Both the position numbers and the translations under genes were made by a program. Below, one piece after another: positions 1-9,363 of a stretch of DNA of 64,000 bases. The notes under the pieces were generated by a model. That model made no database searches. It saw nothing but the letters and a program-made list of their open reading frames with translations, and was not told the origin of the DNA. The stretch is taken from the NCBI RefSeq assembly GCF_900182655.1, contig NZ_FXTC01000006.1, positions 124,001 to 188,000 on the forward strand. Reading direction: 5' to 3'. The stretch comes from Chryseobacterium rhizoplanae. GTDB taxonomy: Bacteria > Bacteroidota > Bacteroidia > Flavobacteriales > Weeksellaceae. Position 1 is the first letter of the stretch. Every line of letters starts with the position of its first letter.

Positions 1-1
1 T

Positions 2-1090
2 GAAAATTCAGGAATTGTACTGAGCTTTTTTGGAATAGGTTCGGTTATCGGATCATGGCTGGGAGGGATGATTACGGATAAAATAGGTGAATATAGGGTA
101 CAGAGTCTGAGTTTACTCCTCAGTGTTCCTTTATTCTGTTTAATTCCGCTTTTCACAACGGAAGCAGGATTGGCAGGAATTATTCTGGCTCAGAGTATTG
201 TAAGTGAAACATTTCGTCCGGCAAACTCAGTGGCAATTACCAAATATGCGAAGCCTGAAAATATTACCCGGGCTTTTTCACTGAATCGTATGGCTGTCAA
301 TCTTGGATTTTCTATCGGGCCCGCATTAGGAGGTATTTTATCTGCTATTTCTTATGAATTTCTGTTTTTCAGTAATGCATTGGCTGCTTTGCTGGCAGGA
401 TTGATGTATATCTGGTTTTTTAAAGACCGCGCAAGATTAGCCAAACAGCAGGCAAAAAAGGTAAAAGAAGCCATTGTTATTAAAAAAGAAAGCTCTCCAT
501 ACCGGGATGGTAAATTTTTGATGTACTGTATATTCTGTATGTTGTTTTCCATATGTTTCTTCCAGTTGTTCAGTACGCTGACGATATTTTATAAAGACAC
601 AGCACATATGAGCCAGCAAAATATCGGATATATTCTCGGATATAGCGGTTTTCTGATTGTACTGCTTGAAATGGGTCTGGTACAGATTGCTGAAAAATAT
701 TTTACGTTAGCTTTTACCATGCTTATCGGGACTTTCCTGTGTGGAATTTCTTATGCAATGCTGGCTTTCGATTATAGTATGCTTACCCTTGTGCTGTCTA
801 TGACATTACTTTGCGTGGGAGAAATATGGACACTGCCTTTTATGTCAACCATTACAGCATTACGTTCAGGAGATAATAATAAGGGTGCTTATATGGGATT
901 GAACGGAATGTCGTTCTCCATTGCATTTATCGTTACTCCTTATATAGGAACACTGATTGCCGAGAAGTTAGGATTTAATACGTTATGGATTGGAACAGGA
1001 GTACTGGCAACGGCTATTGCTATCGGTTTTTACTTTATCATTCCATGGATGCTTAAGGAAAAGAATAAAGCGGAGGGAGAAATGATGTAA
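2..1090 (+). CDS. MFS transporter, 5' end outside the window
   Basis: Inner-membrane major facilitator superfamily transporter; substrate not predictable. The reading frame is open to the left edge, so the start lies outside; the first ATG inside (position 68) is internal. Codons 14-30 of the visible frame read GSVIGSWLGGMITDKIG, a good match to MFS motif A (GxxxD-[RK]-x-G) in the loop between TM2 and TM3, so about two helices are missing. The rest holds about ten hydrophobic helices and a hydrophilic central loop (KKVKEAIVIKKES) that separates the two six-helix halves. It is followed by a strong hairpin terminator. Family is certain, specificity is not. Confidence 0.85.
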   Translation, partial: ENSGIVLSFFGIGSVIGSWLGGMITDKIGEYRVQSLSLLLSVPLFCLIPLFTTEAGLAGIILAQSIVSETFRPANSVAITKYAKPENITRAFSLNRMAVNLGFSIGPALGGILSAISYEFLFFSNALAALLAGLMYIWFFKDRARLAKQQAKKVKEAIVIKKESSPYRDGKFLMYCIFCMLFSICFFQLFSTLTIFYKDTAHMSQQNIGYILGYSGFLIVLLEMGLVQIAEKYFTLAFTMLIGTFLCGISYAMLAFDYSMLTLVLSMTLLCVGEIWTLPFMSTITALRSGDNNKGAYMGLNGMSFSIAFIVTPYIGTLIAEKLGFNTLWIGTGVLATAIAIGFYFIIPWMLKEKNKAEGEMM

Positions 1091-1111
1091 GTATTGAATC
1101 AGTTTAAAAAT

Positions 1112-1150
1112 AAAGCTTCGGGCAATTTCGTAGAAATTACCCGAAGCTTT
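1112..1150. terminator. Bidirectional intrinsic terminator
   Basis: Perfect 11-bp stem AAAGCTTCGGG / CCCGAAGCTTT with a second inner stem (AATTTC/GAAATT). It lies between the convergent MFS transporter and YpdA genes and is flanked by A- and T-rich tracts, so it can serve both strands. Confidence 0.8.
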
Positions 1151-1173
1151 TGCTATATATGAGTTGTTTACTA

Positions 1174-2139
1174 TTAAGATCTGGAAAGAATAGTATTGAT
1201 AATCATACTGGCATGAATTCTTGAGTTTTCAATGAACCAGAGATGGGTATCTTTTCCACCGCATACCACTCCTGCAAGATAGAGATTGGAAATATTGGTT
1301 TCCATCGTTTCAAGATTATAAAACGGGTTCAGGCAGTCTCCTTTGAGTTCAATACCAGAATTTCTCAGAAAATCAAAATCAGGAAGATAACCCGTCATGG
1401 CCAGCACAAAATCATTATCAATTTCATGAATTTCGCCTTTCTCATCTTTAAAAACAATCGTGTTTTCTTTAATCTCGATCATTTCAGCATTAAAATGAGC
1501 TTTAATACTGCCTTCTGCAATCCTGTTTTCTATATCCGGTTTTACCCAATATTTTACACTTTTGGAAATTTTGGAATGACGAACAATCATGGTTACCTCA
1601 GCTCCTTTTCTATAGGTTTCCAGAGCTGCATCTACCGCAGAATTACTTGATCCTACAACTACGATTTTCTGTTTTGCATAAGGATAAGGTTCGGTATAAT
1701 AATGCTTGACCTTTGGAAGGTTTTCGCCGGGAATATTCATGAGGTTTGGGATATCATAGAATCCGGTAGCAATCACCAGATTTTTAGCAACATAACTTGC
1801 TTTGGTTGTTTTTATCTCAAACAGTTCGTTGTTTTTGGAAACACCCAGTACTTTTTCATACAGATTAATGGTAAGCTTTTTCTGTCGGGCAATCCCTTGG
1901 TAATATTCCAGTGCCTCCTGTCTTCCCGGTTTTGGAGCAGTTGAAATAAATGGAATTTCGTCAATTTCCAGTTTTTCTGCAGTGGAGAAAAAACGCATAT
2001 ATAAAGGATAATTGTACAGAGAGTTGACAATGGTTCCCTTTTCTATGATTAAATGACTAAGATTATTTTTTTGAGCTTCAAGGGCACAGTTTAAACCGAT
2101 GGGTCCGGCCCCGATAATGAGAATATCCAATATTTCCAT
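1174..2139 (-). CDS. ypdA: YpdA-family FAD/NAD(P)-binding oxidoreductase
   Basis: Flavoprotein of the thioredoxin-reductase-like YpdA group, proposed in Firmicutes to be a bacillithiol disulfide reductase; 321 aa, normal length. Seen: N-terminal FAD Rossmann motif GAGPIG (residues 10-15), second nucleotide-binding motif VVGSSNSAVD (161-170), the ATG motif at 124-126, and a C-terminal FAD motif around YLAGVVCGG (287-295). No CxxC pair is present, which separates it from true thioredoxin reductase and fits YpdA. Inferred role: low-molecular-weight thiol redox balance in the cytosol. A TAnnTTTG box ends 4 nt before the ATG, so the mRNA may be leaderless. Transcribed alone. Confidence 0.8.
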   Translation of the reverse strand: MEILDILIIGAGPIGLNCALEAQKNNLSHLIIEKGTIVNSLYNYPLYMRFFSTAEKLEIDEIPFISTAPKPGRQEALEYYQGIARQKKLTINLYEKVLGVSKNNELFEIKTTKASYVAKNLVIATGFYDIPNLMNIPGENLPKVKHYYTEPYPYAKQKIVVVGSSNSAVDAALETYRKGAEVTMIVRHSKISKSVKYWVKPDIENRIAEGSIKAHFNAEMIEIKENTIVFKDEKGEIHEIDNDFVLAMTGYLPDFDFLRNSGIELKGDCLNPFYNLETMETNISNLYLAGVVCGGKDTHLWFIENSRIHASMIINTILSRS

Positions 2140-2143
2140 GTAA

Positions 2144-2151
2144 CAAATGTA
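2144..2151 (-). promoter_or_regulatory. -7 box for ypdA (leaderless spacing)
   Basis: Minus-strand TACATTTG matches the Bacteroidota TAnnTTTG -7 box; only 4 nt separate it from the ATG. No clear -33 TTG was seen at the usual distance. Confidence 0.5.
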
Positions 2152-2270
2152 CGATGTAATTTTTAAAATGAGAAGCTATAACCCATCTACTCTCATAGTC
2201 TTTATCTCTTTATATCATTTACCGCTTGGCATCAGTTTTGGTGTTTTTTACCAGTTGCAAAATTTAAAAT

Positions 2271-2912
2271 ATGAAAAAAATACTTATTTCACTGGTTGTT
2301 TTGGTTTTGGTTGTAGCCTGTAAAAAAGAGGCAGGAAAACCTGTTCCCAATGTGATAGATTCCATCGCACAAAATAAAACAGACACTGCAGGTACCGTAC
2401 AAAATATTGCTAATAAAGAAGCAGTTTTGAAGCAGACTAATGATGAGGTTTTGAAAGCTTTGAAAAATAAAGATTATACCAGTTTTGCATCCTTGATTCA
2501 CCCTGAAAAAGGAGTCCGTTTTTCGATGTATGCTTTTGTAGATATCAAAGGAGATAAACATTTTTCTAAGGCAGATTTTGAAAAATACCAGCCTACCAAA
2601 ACACTGTTTACCTGGGGAGCACATGACGGTTCAGGAGATCCTTATAAGGCAACGGTTAATGATTATCTTGGTAAATGGGTCTTTGCTAAAGATTTTACAG
2701 CATCCCAATATTCACTGAATAAATTCATAGGCGGAGGTAATTCTCTCAATAATTTAAAGGAAATTTATCCTAAAGATAACTTCACTGAAAACTATATCAA
2801 AGGAACCGAAAAAAATGGAGAGATGGATTGGAAAACACTCCGCTTTGTATTTGAAGAATTTCAGGGGAAATATTATCTGATTGCAGTGGTAAATGACCAA
2901 TGGACAATTTAA
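2271..2912 (+). CDS. Lipoprotein of unknown function
   Basis: 213 aa. The N-terminus is a lipoprotein signal: basic MKK, a hydrophobic stretch and lipobox VVAC with Cys at residue 17, followed by KKE, so it is probably membrane-anchored and possibly surface-exposed. After a low-complexity linker (20-55) there is a globular domain with the segment FASLIHPEKGVRFS followed by TLFTWGAHDGSGDP. No enzyme motif is recognised. Divergent from ypdA and followed by a heptamer-repeat hairpin that probably ends its transcript. Homologues without assigned function are common in Chryseobacterium (from memory, not searched). Confidence 0.75.
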   Translation: MKKILISLVVLVLVVACKKEAGKPVPNVIDSIAQNKTDTAGTVQNIANKEAVLKQTNDEVLKALKNKDYTSFASLIHPEKGVRFSMYAFVDIKGDKHFSKADFEKYQPTKTLFTWGAHDGSGDPYKATVNDYLGKWVFAKDFTASQYSLNKFIGGGNSLNNLKEIYPKDNFTENYIKGTEKNGEMDWKTLRFVFEEFQGKYYLIAVVNDQWTI

Positions 2913-2913
2913 A

Positions 2914-2966
2914 AGTTAGAAGTTAGAAGTTGAAGCGGCATGTAAGCTTCCAGCTTCTAACTTCCT
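2914..2966. repeat. Heptamer-periodic inverted repeat / terminator
   Basis: Left arm has 7-bp units of the GAAGNNN type (GAAGTTA, GAAGTTG); right arm has NNNCTTC units (AAGCTTC, CAGCTTC, TAACTTC). The core stem AAGTTAGAAG (2920-2929) pairs with CTTCTAACTT (2954-2963). It fills the gap between two convergent genes and can act as a terminator. It belongs to the 7-bp repeat family found elsewhere in the window. Confidence 0.65.
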
Positions 2967-2973
2967 TTCTTTA

Positions 2974-4263
2974 TTATAAAATATCAGTCAGTTGACGGGT
3001 TAGATTTTTTCTTGAGAACTGCTCAATATGCTGAGTGTTTTCAAGAAGATTTCCGTTTTTCCAAAGGATAAATTTTTCAAGAATAAACTTCTTGACGGTT
3101 TCTGTATCCTGATAGCTGAAATGTTTTCCTGCCTGGGTTTCATCCAGGATTTTCGCTACATCAGCTTTATCCGGACCGAATGACAGAATTTGTTTTCCTG
3201 AAGCCAGATATTCAAATATTTTTCCGGGAATGATTCCTTTTGAAGATTCGTTCGGGAAATTGGTAATAAGAAGCAGATCTGAGTTCTGCATTTCCTCCAC
3301 AGCTTTTCCGTGGGCAAGATATCCAAGGTTCTGAATATGATTTTTCAGGCTTGAATTTTCGATAGACTGAAGGATTTTATCATCTATTCTGCCTACAAAT
3401 TTCAATGTAAAATCAGTTGCAAATTCAGCATTTTCTTTCACCAGTTCATCAAGTGCTTTCCAAAGGTTTTCAGGATTTCTGAGTTGCTCTAAAACACCAA
3501 TATAGCTTAAAGTAAATTGATCTTCATTATTCTGTCCTTTTACTTTACCGTCCGAATCACTTTCATCAAATCCGTTCGTAATACAAACCGCATTGGCTCC
3601 TGCTTTCCTGAAATTTTCTGCATCAGTATAGCTTGTTGCCAAAGTGATGTCTGCATTTTTAAATACAGCACTTTCAAGCTGACGGTGCTTTTTATCTGAA
3701 CTTTTGGTTAGTTTCAGATGTTTGTAATAGGAAATTTCTGTCCATGGATCACGGAAATCGGCAATCCATTTCAGGTCAGGCATTTTATTTTTAAGTCCTA
3801 AGCCAATCAGATGAAGAGAATGGGGGGGACCAGAAGTTACAATCGTATCTATTTTATTTTCTTTCAGGTATTTTTCCAGAAACTTAATGGAAGGTTTTAC
3901 CCAAAAAACTCTGGCATCAGGAATAAAAAAATTACCCCTTACCCAGATCGAAAGTCTGGATTTCCAGCTTTGATTTTTTCCTACATCAAACTGTCCGGCT
4001 TTAAATTTTTTATTGCTTTTATTCAGCTTTTCAGCCAGCTGGTAAGGTTCCCAGATTTTGGTTCTTACCATCTCAATATTTTCAGGAACATCTTTCATCA
4101 GGGTTTCATCCAGCAAAGGATAACTTGGATTTTCCGGAGTATAGATGATAGGTTTCCATCCGAAATCCGGCAGATATTTTGCAAACTTCAGCCATCTTTG
4201 AACACCAGGACCTCCCGCAGGAGGCCAGTAATAGGTGATAATCAATATTTTCTTCTGTTCCAT
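2974..4263 (-). CDS. Glycosyltransferase, GT-B fold (group 1-like)
   Basis: Cytosolic or peripheral glycosyltransferase, 429 aa, probably for surface polysaccharide or glycan synthesis. Seen: a GT4-type N-terminus (ILIITYYWPPAGGPGVQRW, residues 6-24) and a C-terminal nucleotide-sugar-binding half with GIIPGKIFEYLASGKQILSFG followed by an acidic stretch. The long linker between the halves (about 80-130) is typical of the family. It lies 46 bp downstream of the YfhO-like membrane protein on the same strand and is probably co-transcribed. The sugar donor and acceptor cannot be read from sequence. Confidence 0.8.
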   Translation of the reverse strand: MEQKKILIITYYWPPAGGPGVQRWLKFAKYLPDFGWKPIIYTPENPSYPLLDETLMKDVPENIEMVRTKIWEPYQLAEKLNKSNKKFKAGQFDVGKNQSWKSRLSIWVRGNFFIPDARVFWVKPSIKFLEKYLKENKIDTIVTSGPPHSLHLIGLGLKNKMPDLKWIADFRDPWTEISYYKHLKLTKSSDKKHRQLESAVFKNADITLATSYTDAENFRKAGANAVCITNGFDESDSDGKVKGQNNEDQFTLSYIGVLEQLRNPENLWKALDELVKENAEFATDFTLKFVGRIDDKILQSIENSSLKNHIQNLGYLAHGKAVEEMQNSDLLLITNFPNESSKGIIPGKIFEYLASGKQILSFGPDKADVAKILDETQAGKHFSYQDTETVKKFILEKFILWKNGNLLENTQHIEQFSRKNLTRQLTDIL

Positions 4264-4309
4264 TTTTTAAGCTCTATGTCATTCTGAACGACACTTTGAT
4301 TATATAGGA

Positions 4310-6850
4310 TTAAGCTTTTTGTTCAGCTACAATTTCTTTTTTCTTGTTTTTGTTCATCCAGAAAATTCCAAATGCAGACAACAGGATAAATAATCCGAAT
4401 GACAGTAGAGAAACCCATTTCCCTTTTTCAATTACTTCAGGCTCAAATACCATTCTGATATGGTGGCTTCCTGCCGGTACATGCACTGCACGAAGCAGGT
4501 AATCTGCTTTCACATAAGGAACCTCTTTCTCATCTACCAGAACTTTCCATCCATGAGGATAGTACACTTCAGAGAATACTGCTAATTGAGGTGTCTTCGA
4601 CTGAGATTTAAATTCAAGTTCGTTCGGCTGATATTTCGTAAGATTGATGAATGCTGTAGAATCTGCCTGAACGGGTTTGTTGTCAAAATATGATTTATCA
4701 GATGATGCAATAACTGCTGTTTTCTTGTTGTCAATAGTTCCGATGGATTTAATTTCCTGATTAGGGGTATCTACAAACTTTAAATCACTTACAAACCATG
4801 CGTTTCCGTTGGCTTTTGGATTAGGAACAACTTGTGGCTGTTCAGGTCCTCCGAAAACCATATACTTGGCATTTAATAAGTTTAAAATATTAGGTGTTTT
4901 TACACTGTCTACATTATTGATGTATTCATTCAGGACATCATCATATCTTCTTAGTTTTACGGCGTGGTAACCACCAATTGAAGCTTTAAAATAAGAGGTA
5001 TTGGTTTCACTGGTTACACCCAGCGTCTGGTTGTAAATTCTGTAGTGAGTTTTGTCTTTTTCAGAGATTGTTTCCAATGTTTTGTTGATGTTGACATTGG
5101 ATAGAATGGATTCCAGATTGGGATTTCCCTGAACTTTTTCAGCCAGCAGATCTGAACTTTCTGTTTGGAAAGGATTTTCAGCAAATATCTTATCTACGTA
5201 GTTTTCGTCATTCAAATAACGCTTATTTACGGTCCAGAGATCAAATAAGCTTACAACTCCAATTACTATCAAAGCAATATTCTGATTAAGTTTTTTCTTT
5301 AAAGTTAAGAATAAGGCAGCAACCGTAATCGCTACATAAATAAATGCTTTTATGGCGTCTATTCTGAACAGTTTATATCTTTCATCTACAAGATAATCCA
5401 GTAGGAAGGGAGGGAAGTAAGTCTTTTCGCCTTCTGTAGAAAAACCGAGTAATGATTTTCCGAAGATCAGAAGAATTAATAAAAATCCTAAAGTTCCACC
5501 TCCAACATACATAAGGATTTTCTGCTTATATTCTTCAGTCAGTTTTTCGTCTGTGAAGAATCTGTATAATCCCAGAATGGCAATTAAAGGGAATAATAAT
5601 TCCACTACAACCAGAATTGAGGAAGGAGCTCTGAATTTATTATAAAACGGAACATAATCAATAAAGAAATCAGATAACGGCATAAAGTTGCTTCCCCAGG
5701 CCAGTAAAATAGTCAGGATAGAAGCGCCTAAGATCCAGTAACGGTATTTTTTTCCCGCAAAGAAAAATCCTAATAAAGCAAGGAAACATACAATCGCCCC
5801 CTGATAAGCAGGTCCTGAAGTCCCGGGCTGATCTCCCCAGTACGTCATTCCACTGAAGCCTTTTGAAATTCTGTCCATTTCCGCTTGTGAACCTACATTT
5901 TCCTGAACCAGTTCCTGAACTCTGTTCATCATTTCTTTTCCTTCCGGCTCCTGACTTCCACCACCCATCAATCTTGGGATGAAAAGGTTTAAAGTTTCAA
6001 GCTGTCCATAGCTCCACATCAGCATACTTTCTTTATCCATTCCTGATTTTCCTGAAGTATGGCTGTCGTTATCTAAGATCTGTTTTCCACGAACTGTTTC
6101 TTTTACATATTCAGAATTAGCCATGATTCTTTGTGAATTCATTCCAACTCCGATAATACATGATGCTGCAATAATTCCTGATGAAATAAGGAAATGCTTC
6201 ATCGGTGTCTTTTTCTGTATTGCTCTGATCAGCTCAGATAAGAATAAAAATCCTAATGCAAGGAACAGATAATACGTCATCTGCGGGTGATTGGCTGCAA
6301 TCTGAAGCCCCATAAAAAGGGTAGTAACAATGAATCCCCAGATGTATTGTTTTCTGATGTAAACCAGTAAAATTCCGGCTAACAGCGGTGCAAAATACTC
6401 AATGGTGTTTACTTTACCATTGTGCCCGGCTGCAATAATGATATAAAAATAGGTAGAAAGCCCAAAGAAAGTAGCTCCTAAAAGCGCATACTTCCAGTTT
6501 CTGACCACTACCATTCCCAAAAGGAAAAAACCTGCAAACAGAAGGAAAAGATAATTGACCGGTCTTGGCAGCAAATTCAGATTGCTGTCGATTTTCTTGA
6601 TGATATCCCCTTTGAACTGGCTTCCCATCTGATAAGTCGGCATACCTCCAAACATGGAATCACTCCAATAGGTTTCATTTCCGGTATTTGCTCTATAGTC
6701 GAGCAGTTCTTTTGCTCCTCCTCTGTATTGCACAATATCGTGCTGGAAAAGCTGTTTTCCTGTAAATACAGGGGTAGAATATAAAAATGCTAAAACTATA
6801 AATACTACTAATGAAGCTGCAATATAAATGAAGTTTTTATTTTTGGCCAT
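4310..6850 (-). CDS. YfhO-family multispan membrane protein
   Basis: Large integral membrane protein of 846 aa, matching the YfhO family (GT-C-like fold, linked to lipoteichoic acid glycosylation in Bacillus). Seen: an N-terminal TM helix (about 8-27), an extracytoplasmic loop with DIVQYRGGAKELLDYRA, many central hydrophobic helices, a long soluble C-terminal part, and a last TM helix near 815-835 followed by KKK. Its neighbour is a glycosyltransferase, which supports a role in lipid-linked sugar transfer. It follows the DUF4834 gene by 31 bp, inside a probable operon that starts at rlmB. Confidence 0.8.
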   Translation of the reverse strand: MAKNKNFIYIAASLVVFIVLAFLYSTPVFTGKQLFQHDIVQYRGGAKELLDYRANTGNETYWSDSMFGGMPTYQMGSQFKGDIIKKIDSNLNLLPRPVNYLFLLFAGFFLLGMVVVRNWKYALLGATFFGLSTYFYIIIAAGHNGKVNTIEYFAPLLAGILLVYIRKQYIWGFIVTTLFMGLQIAANHPQMTYYLFLALGFLFLSELIRAIQKKTPMKHFLISSGIIAASCIIGVGMNSQRIMANSEYVKETVRGKQILDNDSHTSGKSGMDKESMLMWSYGQLETLNLFIPRLMGGGSQEPEGKEMMNRVQELVQENVGSQAEMDRISKGFSGMTYWGDQPGTSGPAYQGAIVCFLALLGFFFAGKKYRYWILGASILTILLAWGSNFMPLSDFFIDYVPFYNKFRAPSSILVVVELLFPLIAILGLYRFFTDEKLTEEYKQKILMYVGGGTLGFLLILLIFGKSLLGFSTEGEKTYFPPFLLDYLVDERYKLFRIDAIKAFIYVAITVAALFLTLKKKLNQNIALIVIGVVSLFDLWTVNKRYLNDENYVDKIFAENPFQTESSDLLAEKVQGNPNLESILSNVNINKTLETISEKDKTHYRIYNQTLGVTSETNTSYFKASIGGYHAVKLRRYDDVLNEYINNVDSVKTPNILNLLNAKYMVFGGPEQPQVVPNPKANGNAWFVSDLKFVDTPNQEIKSIGTIDNKKTAVIASSDKSYFDNKPVQADSTAFINLTKYQPNELEFKSQSKTPQLAVFSEVYYPHGWKVLVDEKEVPYVKADYLLRAVHVPAGSHHIRMVFEPEVIEKGKWVSLLSFGLFILLSAFGIFWMNKNKKKEIVAEQKA

Positions 6851-6881
6851 GCTGGTTATTATCTTTTATTTCCTGGAATGT

Positions 6882-7112
6882 TTACCTTTTGTCTTTACTC
6901 TCTTTCACCTCTTCATAGTCTACAGTTTCTGCATCCCATTTAAGGTTCTTTTTGTTATTCTTATTCGAGTCTTGTATATCCTGCTGTCCGTTGTTTTGAT
7001 TGTTGTTATTAAAACGGTAACTATAAAATGTCTTAAAGAAAATCCTTTTCAGGATATTCCAGACAAAGAAAATAATAATGGCAGTGAGTACTAGCTCAAG
7101 AATGTACTTCAT
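6882..7112 (-). CDS. DUF4834-type small membrane protein
   Basis: 76 aa. One N-terminal TM helix (ILELVLTAIIIFFVWNILKRIFF, about 4-26) is followed by a polar, Asn/Lys/Asp-rich tail ending in KESKDKR. This matches the short Bacteroidota DUF4834 family, of unknown function. Topology suggests an inner-membrane anchor with a cytosolic tail. It lies in the rlmB-to-glycosyltransferase run, preceded by a 12-bp-stem hairpin that could adjust expression of the distal half. Confidence 0.7.
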   Translation of the reverse strand: MKYILELVLTAIIIFFVWNILKRIFFKTFYSYRFNNNNQNNGQQDIQDSNKNNKKNLKWDAETVDYEEVKESKDKR

Positions 7113-7129
7113 AATGTTAAAATTTAAAG

Positions 7130-7163
7130 TTCAGGGTTTACTCTTTAAAGGGTAAACCCTGAA
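7130..7163. other. Perfect 12-bp hairpin inside the operon
   Basis: TTCAGGGTTTAC (7130-7141) and GTAAACCCTGAA (7152-7163) are exact inverse complements around a 10-nt loop. It sits between the DUF6263 stop codon and the DUF4834 start. No clean U-tract follows on the minus strand, so it may be an attenuator or RNA-stabilising hairpin. Its units also keep 7-bp spacing (TTTAAAG at 7123 and 7144). Confidence 0.6.
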
Positions 7164-7177
7164 TGCATTTAATTCAG

Positions 7178-8227
7178 TTATTTAGCAGATGGGTTTACCA
7201 TTACCGATGAATTGGAAACGCTTTTCATAGACTGAGATTGTTTTCCATCTGAAATGGTTTCTATCTGTGTCGTTTTTACGTTGATATTCTGATTGGTAAT
7301 CCATCCTGTGCTTTCGTCAAACTTAATGGTCCCGTTCTGAACCAGTTCACTGCTCAGGCTGTGGGTAATAGGTCCCTGAGCTTTCTTTTCAGTCTTCTTA
7401 GGAATACCTCCGGTAACGGCAATCTCTGCTGTTCCGTTTCCTAAGCTTTTCATTACATAATTGGAAGTTACTTTTACAGCTCCGCTTGCATCTGCATTTT
7501 CGGAAGTAGACCATTTCTCACCAATTTTTACTCCTTTTTTAGGAATAATCATCAGGTTTTTATGGAACTGATCTTTTAATACTTTTTCATTGAACGATTC
7601 TTTAAGACTTGCCACAACGCTCGCTTTTTGATTGGCATCTTTGATAAGAGTCCCTACGGCATTGGAAACTTTTGTATAAACAGCATCAAATCCTGTGATA
7701 GAGATTACATTACCTTTTGTATCCATTTTCATGGCAAGTTTGTTCCCGGTAAGTGCTTTGTTTACGTTCCAGATCATTTTAAGATCATCTTCTTTAGGAA
7801 GAGCAAGTTTGGTATCTACCACTACTGTTTTTCCCTGTGCAGACTGAGAATTTCTTTTCGCTACAAGATTAAGGGTCATTTCGTATACATTCCCTTTGAT
7901 ATCATTCACCACAAAGTTCATTTCATCCGTAGATTCGCTGGTTGCCGTGATGGATTTTCCCTGAGGATCCGTCATTGTTTTTACATCCCTCTGATACGTG
8001 GTAAGAGGATATGTTTTTCCTTTTTCAAGCTTAAAAGTTTGTTTAATAACTCCCGCAGAATCTTTGATTGCCGGGTTTTCTGCAACTTTTGCTACAGAAT
8101 CAGCAGGAACTTCTACGGTTACCGTTTTTCCGGTTTTAGGATCTACTTTCGTTATTTTTGCTGTTTCTTTTTTACAAGATACAAGAGCTATTGATGATAT
8201 AAGCGCAAGCGCTGCAATGTTCTTCAT
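7178..8227 (-). CDS. DUF6263-like lipoprotein
   Basis: 349 aa. Signal peptide with lipobox ALVSC (Cys19), then a Lys/Thr/Val-rich linker and a beta-rich exported domain. Features such as a repeated TxTSE pattern and the GVKIGEKWSTSENADASG segment fit the Bacteroidota DUF6263 family; no catalytic motif is recognised. Probably anchored in the outer membrane or periplasm. The serine hydrolase lies 12 bp upstream, so the two are co-transcribed and could act together in the envelope, but this is inference from position only. Confidence 0.65.
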   Translation of the reverse strand: MKNIAALALISSIALVSCKKETAKITKVDPKTGKTVTVEVPADSVAKVAENPAIKDSAGVIKQTFKLEKGKTYPLTTYQRDVKTMTDPQGKSITATSESTDEMNFVVNDIKGNVYEMTLNLVAKRNSQSAQGKTVVVDTKLALPKEDDLKMIWNVNKALTGNKLAMKMDTKGNVISITGFDAVYTKVSNAVGTLIKDANQKASVVASLKESFNEKVLKDQFHKNLMIIPKKGVKIGEKWSTSENADASGAVKVTSNYVMKSLGNGTAEIAVTGGIPKKTEKKAQGPITHSLSSELVQNGTIKFDESTGWITNQNINVKTTQIETISDGKQSQSMKSVSNSSVMVNPSAK

Positions 8228-8239
8228 TTGATTTTAACT

Positions 8240-9361
8240 TTATTTTTTACTACTGTTTCTTAATATATTGTCTGCAATATCATGCAGTTTCCCCTGAGAT
8301 TCTCCATCTGACTCATTAGACAGTATAACAACTCCCATATTTTTTGCCGGATAAACCTGAAGTACGCTCGAAAAGCCAAATGTACCTCCTGTATGATAAA
8401 CCGTTTGGGTTGCGTCTTCATAGGTATGTATCCTCCAGTACAGTCCGATTGCATCTCCATCGCTTTTCACGAGAGGAGTATGGGATATTTTTACATATTT
8501 GTTGTTTTCATCCAAATGGTACTGTATGTATTTCACCAGATCTCCTGTCGTGGATATAATTCCTCCTGCCGGAGCAAAGATCGTTGTGAAATTTCTGGGC
8601 ATTACCTTTCCTTTTTCATTATAGCAAGTCAATAGCTGTGCAGAATTCGTACCAACAATGGTTTGGTTCATTTTCAAAGGTTTGGTAATATACTCTGAAA
8701 GCAGGTCTTTATAGCTTTTCTGATATACTTTTTCAAGAATATCTCCTGCGATCTGTGTTCCTGCATTGGAATATTTATAGTCTGTTCCGGGTAGAAAATC
8801 TACTTTAGCCTGATGAAGATCTTCATAAAACTTCTTTTTCGAGTAGTTTTTATAAAAATCAGCTAATGCTATGGCAACAGAGTCCATCGGTTTTTTGAAT
8901 GTTTCAGACTGATCCGGTAAGAACTGAGGTAATCCTGATGAATGATTGGTAAGATTGCCGATCGTTATCGGGTGTTTTTCAAGTTCAAGATTAGGATAAT
9001 TCCCGTCCAGATATTTCCTGATATCGTCATTCATTTTAATTTTACCGTCTGCTAAAGCATGGGCCAGAAGAGTTCCGGTAAATGTCTTGGTGATGGATGC
9101 GATCTCGTAAACACTTTTAGAGGTCGGAAGCTCTGATTTTCCGATTTCCGTGGTTCCATAATTATAAAAATAACTTTTACCATCTTTAAAAACACCTATT
9201 GAAAGCCCCACACGTGCAGGATTCTGCATGTAAGTGAGCGCTTCTTTCTGAACCATTTTATCAAGTTCAGTGGTAAGGTGATTGTCTGTTGCTATATTTT
9301 TTGTCTGTGCATTCAATGCAAAGGGTACAAAAAATAATGGTAAAAGCAATTTTATTTTCAT
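8240..9361 (-). CDS. Exported serine hydrolase, beta-lactamase class C-like
   Basis: 373 aa with a signal peptide ending LNAQ (about residue 19). Penicillin-binding-protein/class C fold motifs are all visible: SITK (S89, K92; nucleophile and base), YSN (197-199) and HTG (323-325). Family members are D-aminopeptidases, esterases, PBPs or beta-lactamases, so the substrate cannot be assigned; lack of the usual AmpC context argues against a dedicated resistance enzyme. It starts 2 bp after rlmB and runs 12 bp ahead of the DUF6263 lipoprotein. Confidence 0.85.
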   Translation of the reverse strand: MKIKLLLPLFFVPFALNAQTKNIATDNHLTTELDKMVQKEALTYMQNPARVGLSIGVFKDGKSYFYNYGTTEIGKSELPTSKSVYEIASITKTFTGTLLAHALADGKIKMNDDIRKYLDGNYPNLELEKHPITIGNLTNHSSGLPQFLPDQSETFKKPMDSVAIALADFYKNYSKKKFYEDLHQAKVDFLPGTDYKYSNAGTQIAGDILEKVYQKSYKDLLSEYITKPLKMNQTIVGTNSAQLLTCYNEKGKVMPRNFTTIFAPAGGIISTTGDLVKYIQYHLDENNKYVKISHTPLVKSDGDAIGLYWRIHTYEDATQTVYHTGGTFGFSSVLQVYPAKNMGVVILSNESDGESQGKLHDIADNILRNSSKK

Positions 9362-9363
9362 GT

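Noticed and set aside
8240..9361. Serine hydrolase as a resistance beta-lactamase
   Set aside because: The SxxK/YxN/HTG motifs are shared by esterases and peptidases; no regulator or other resistance context is present.
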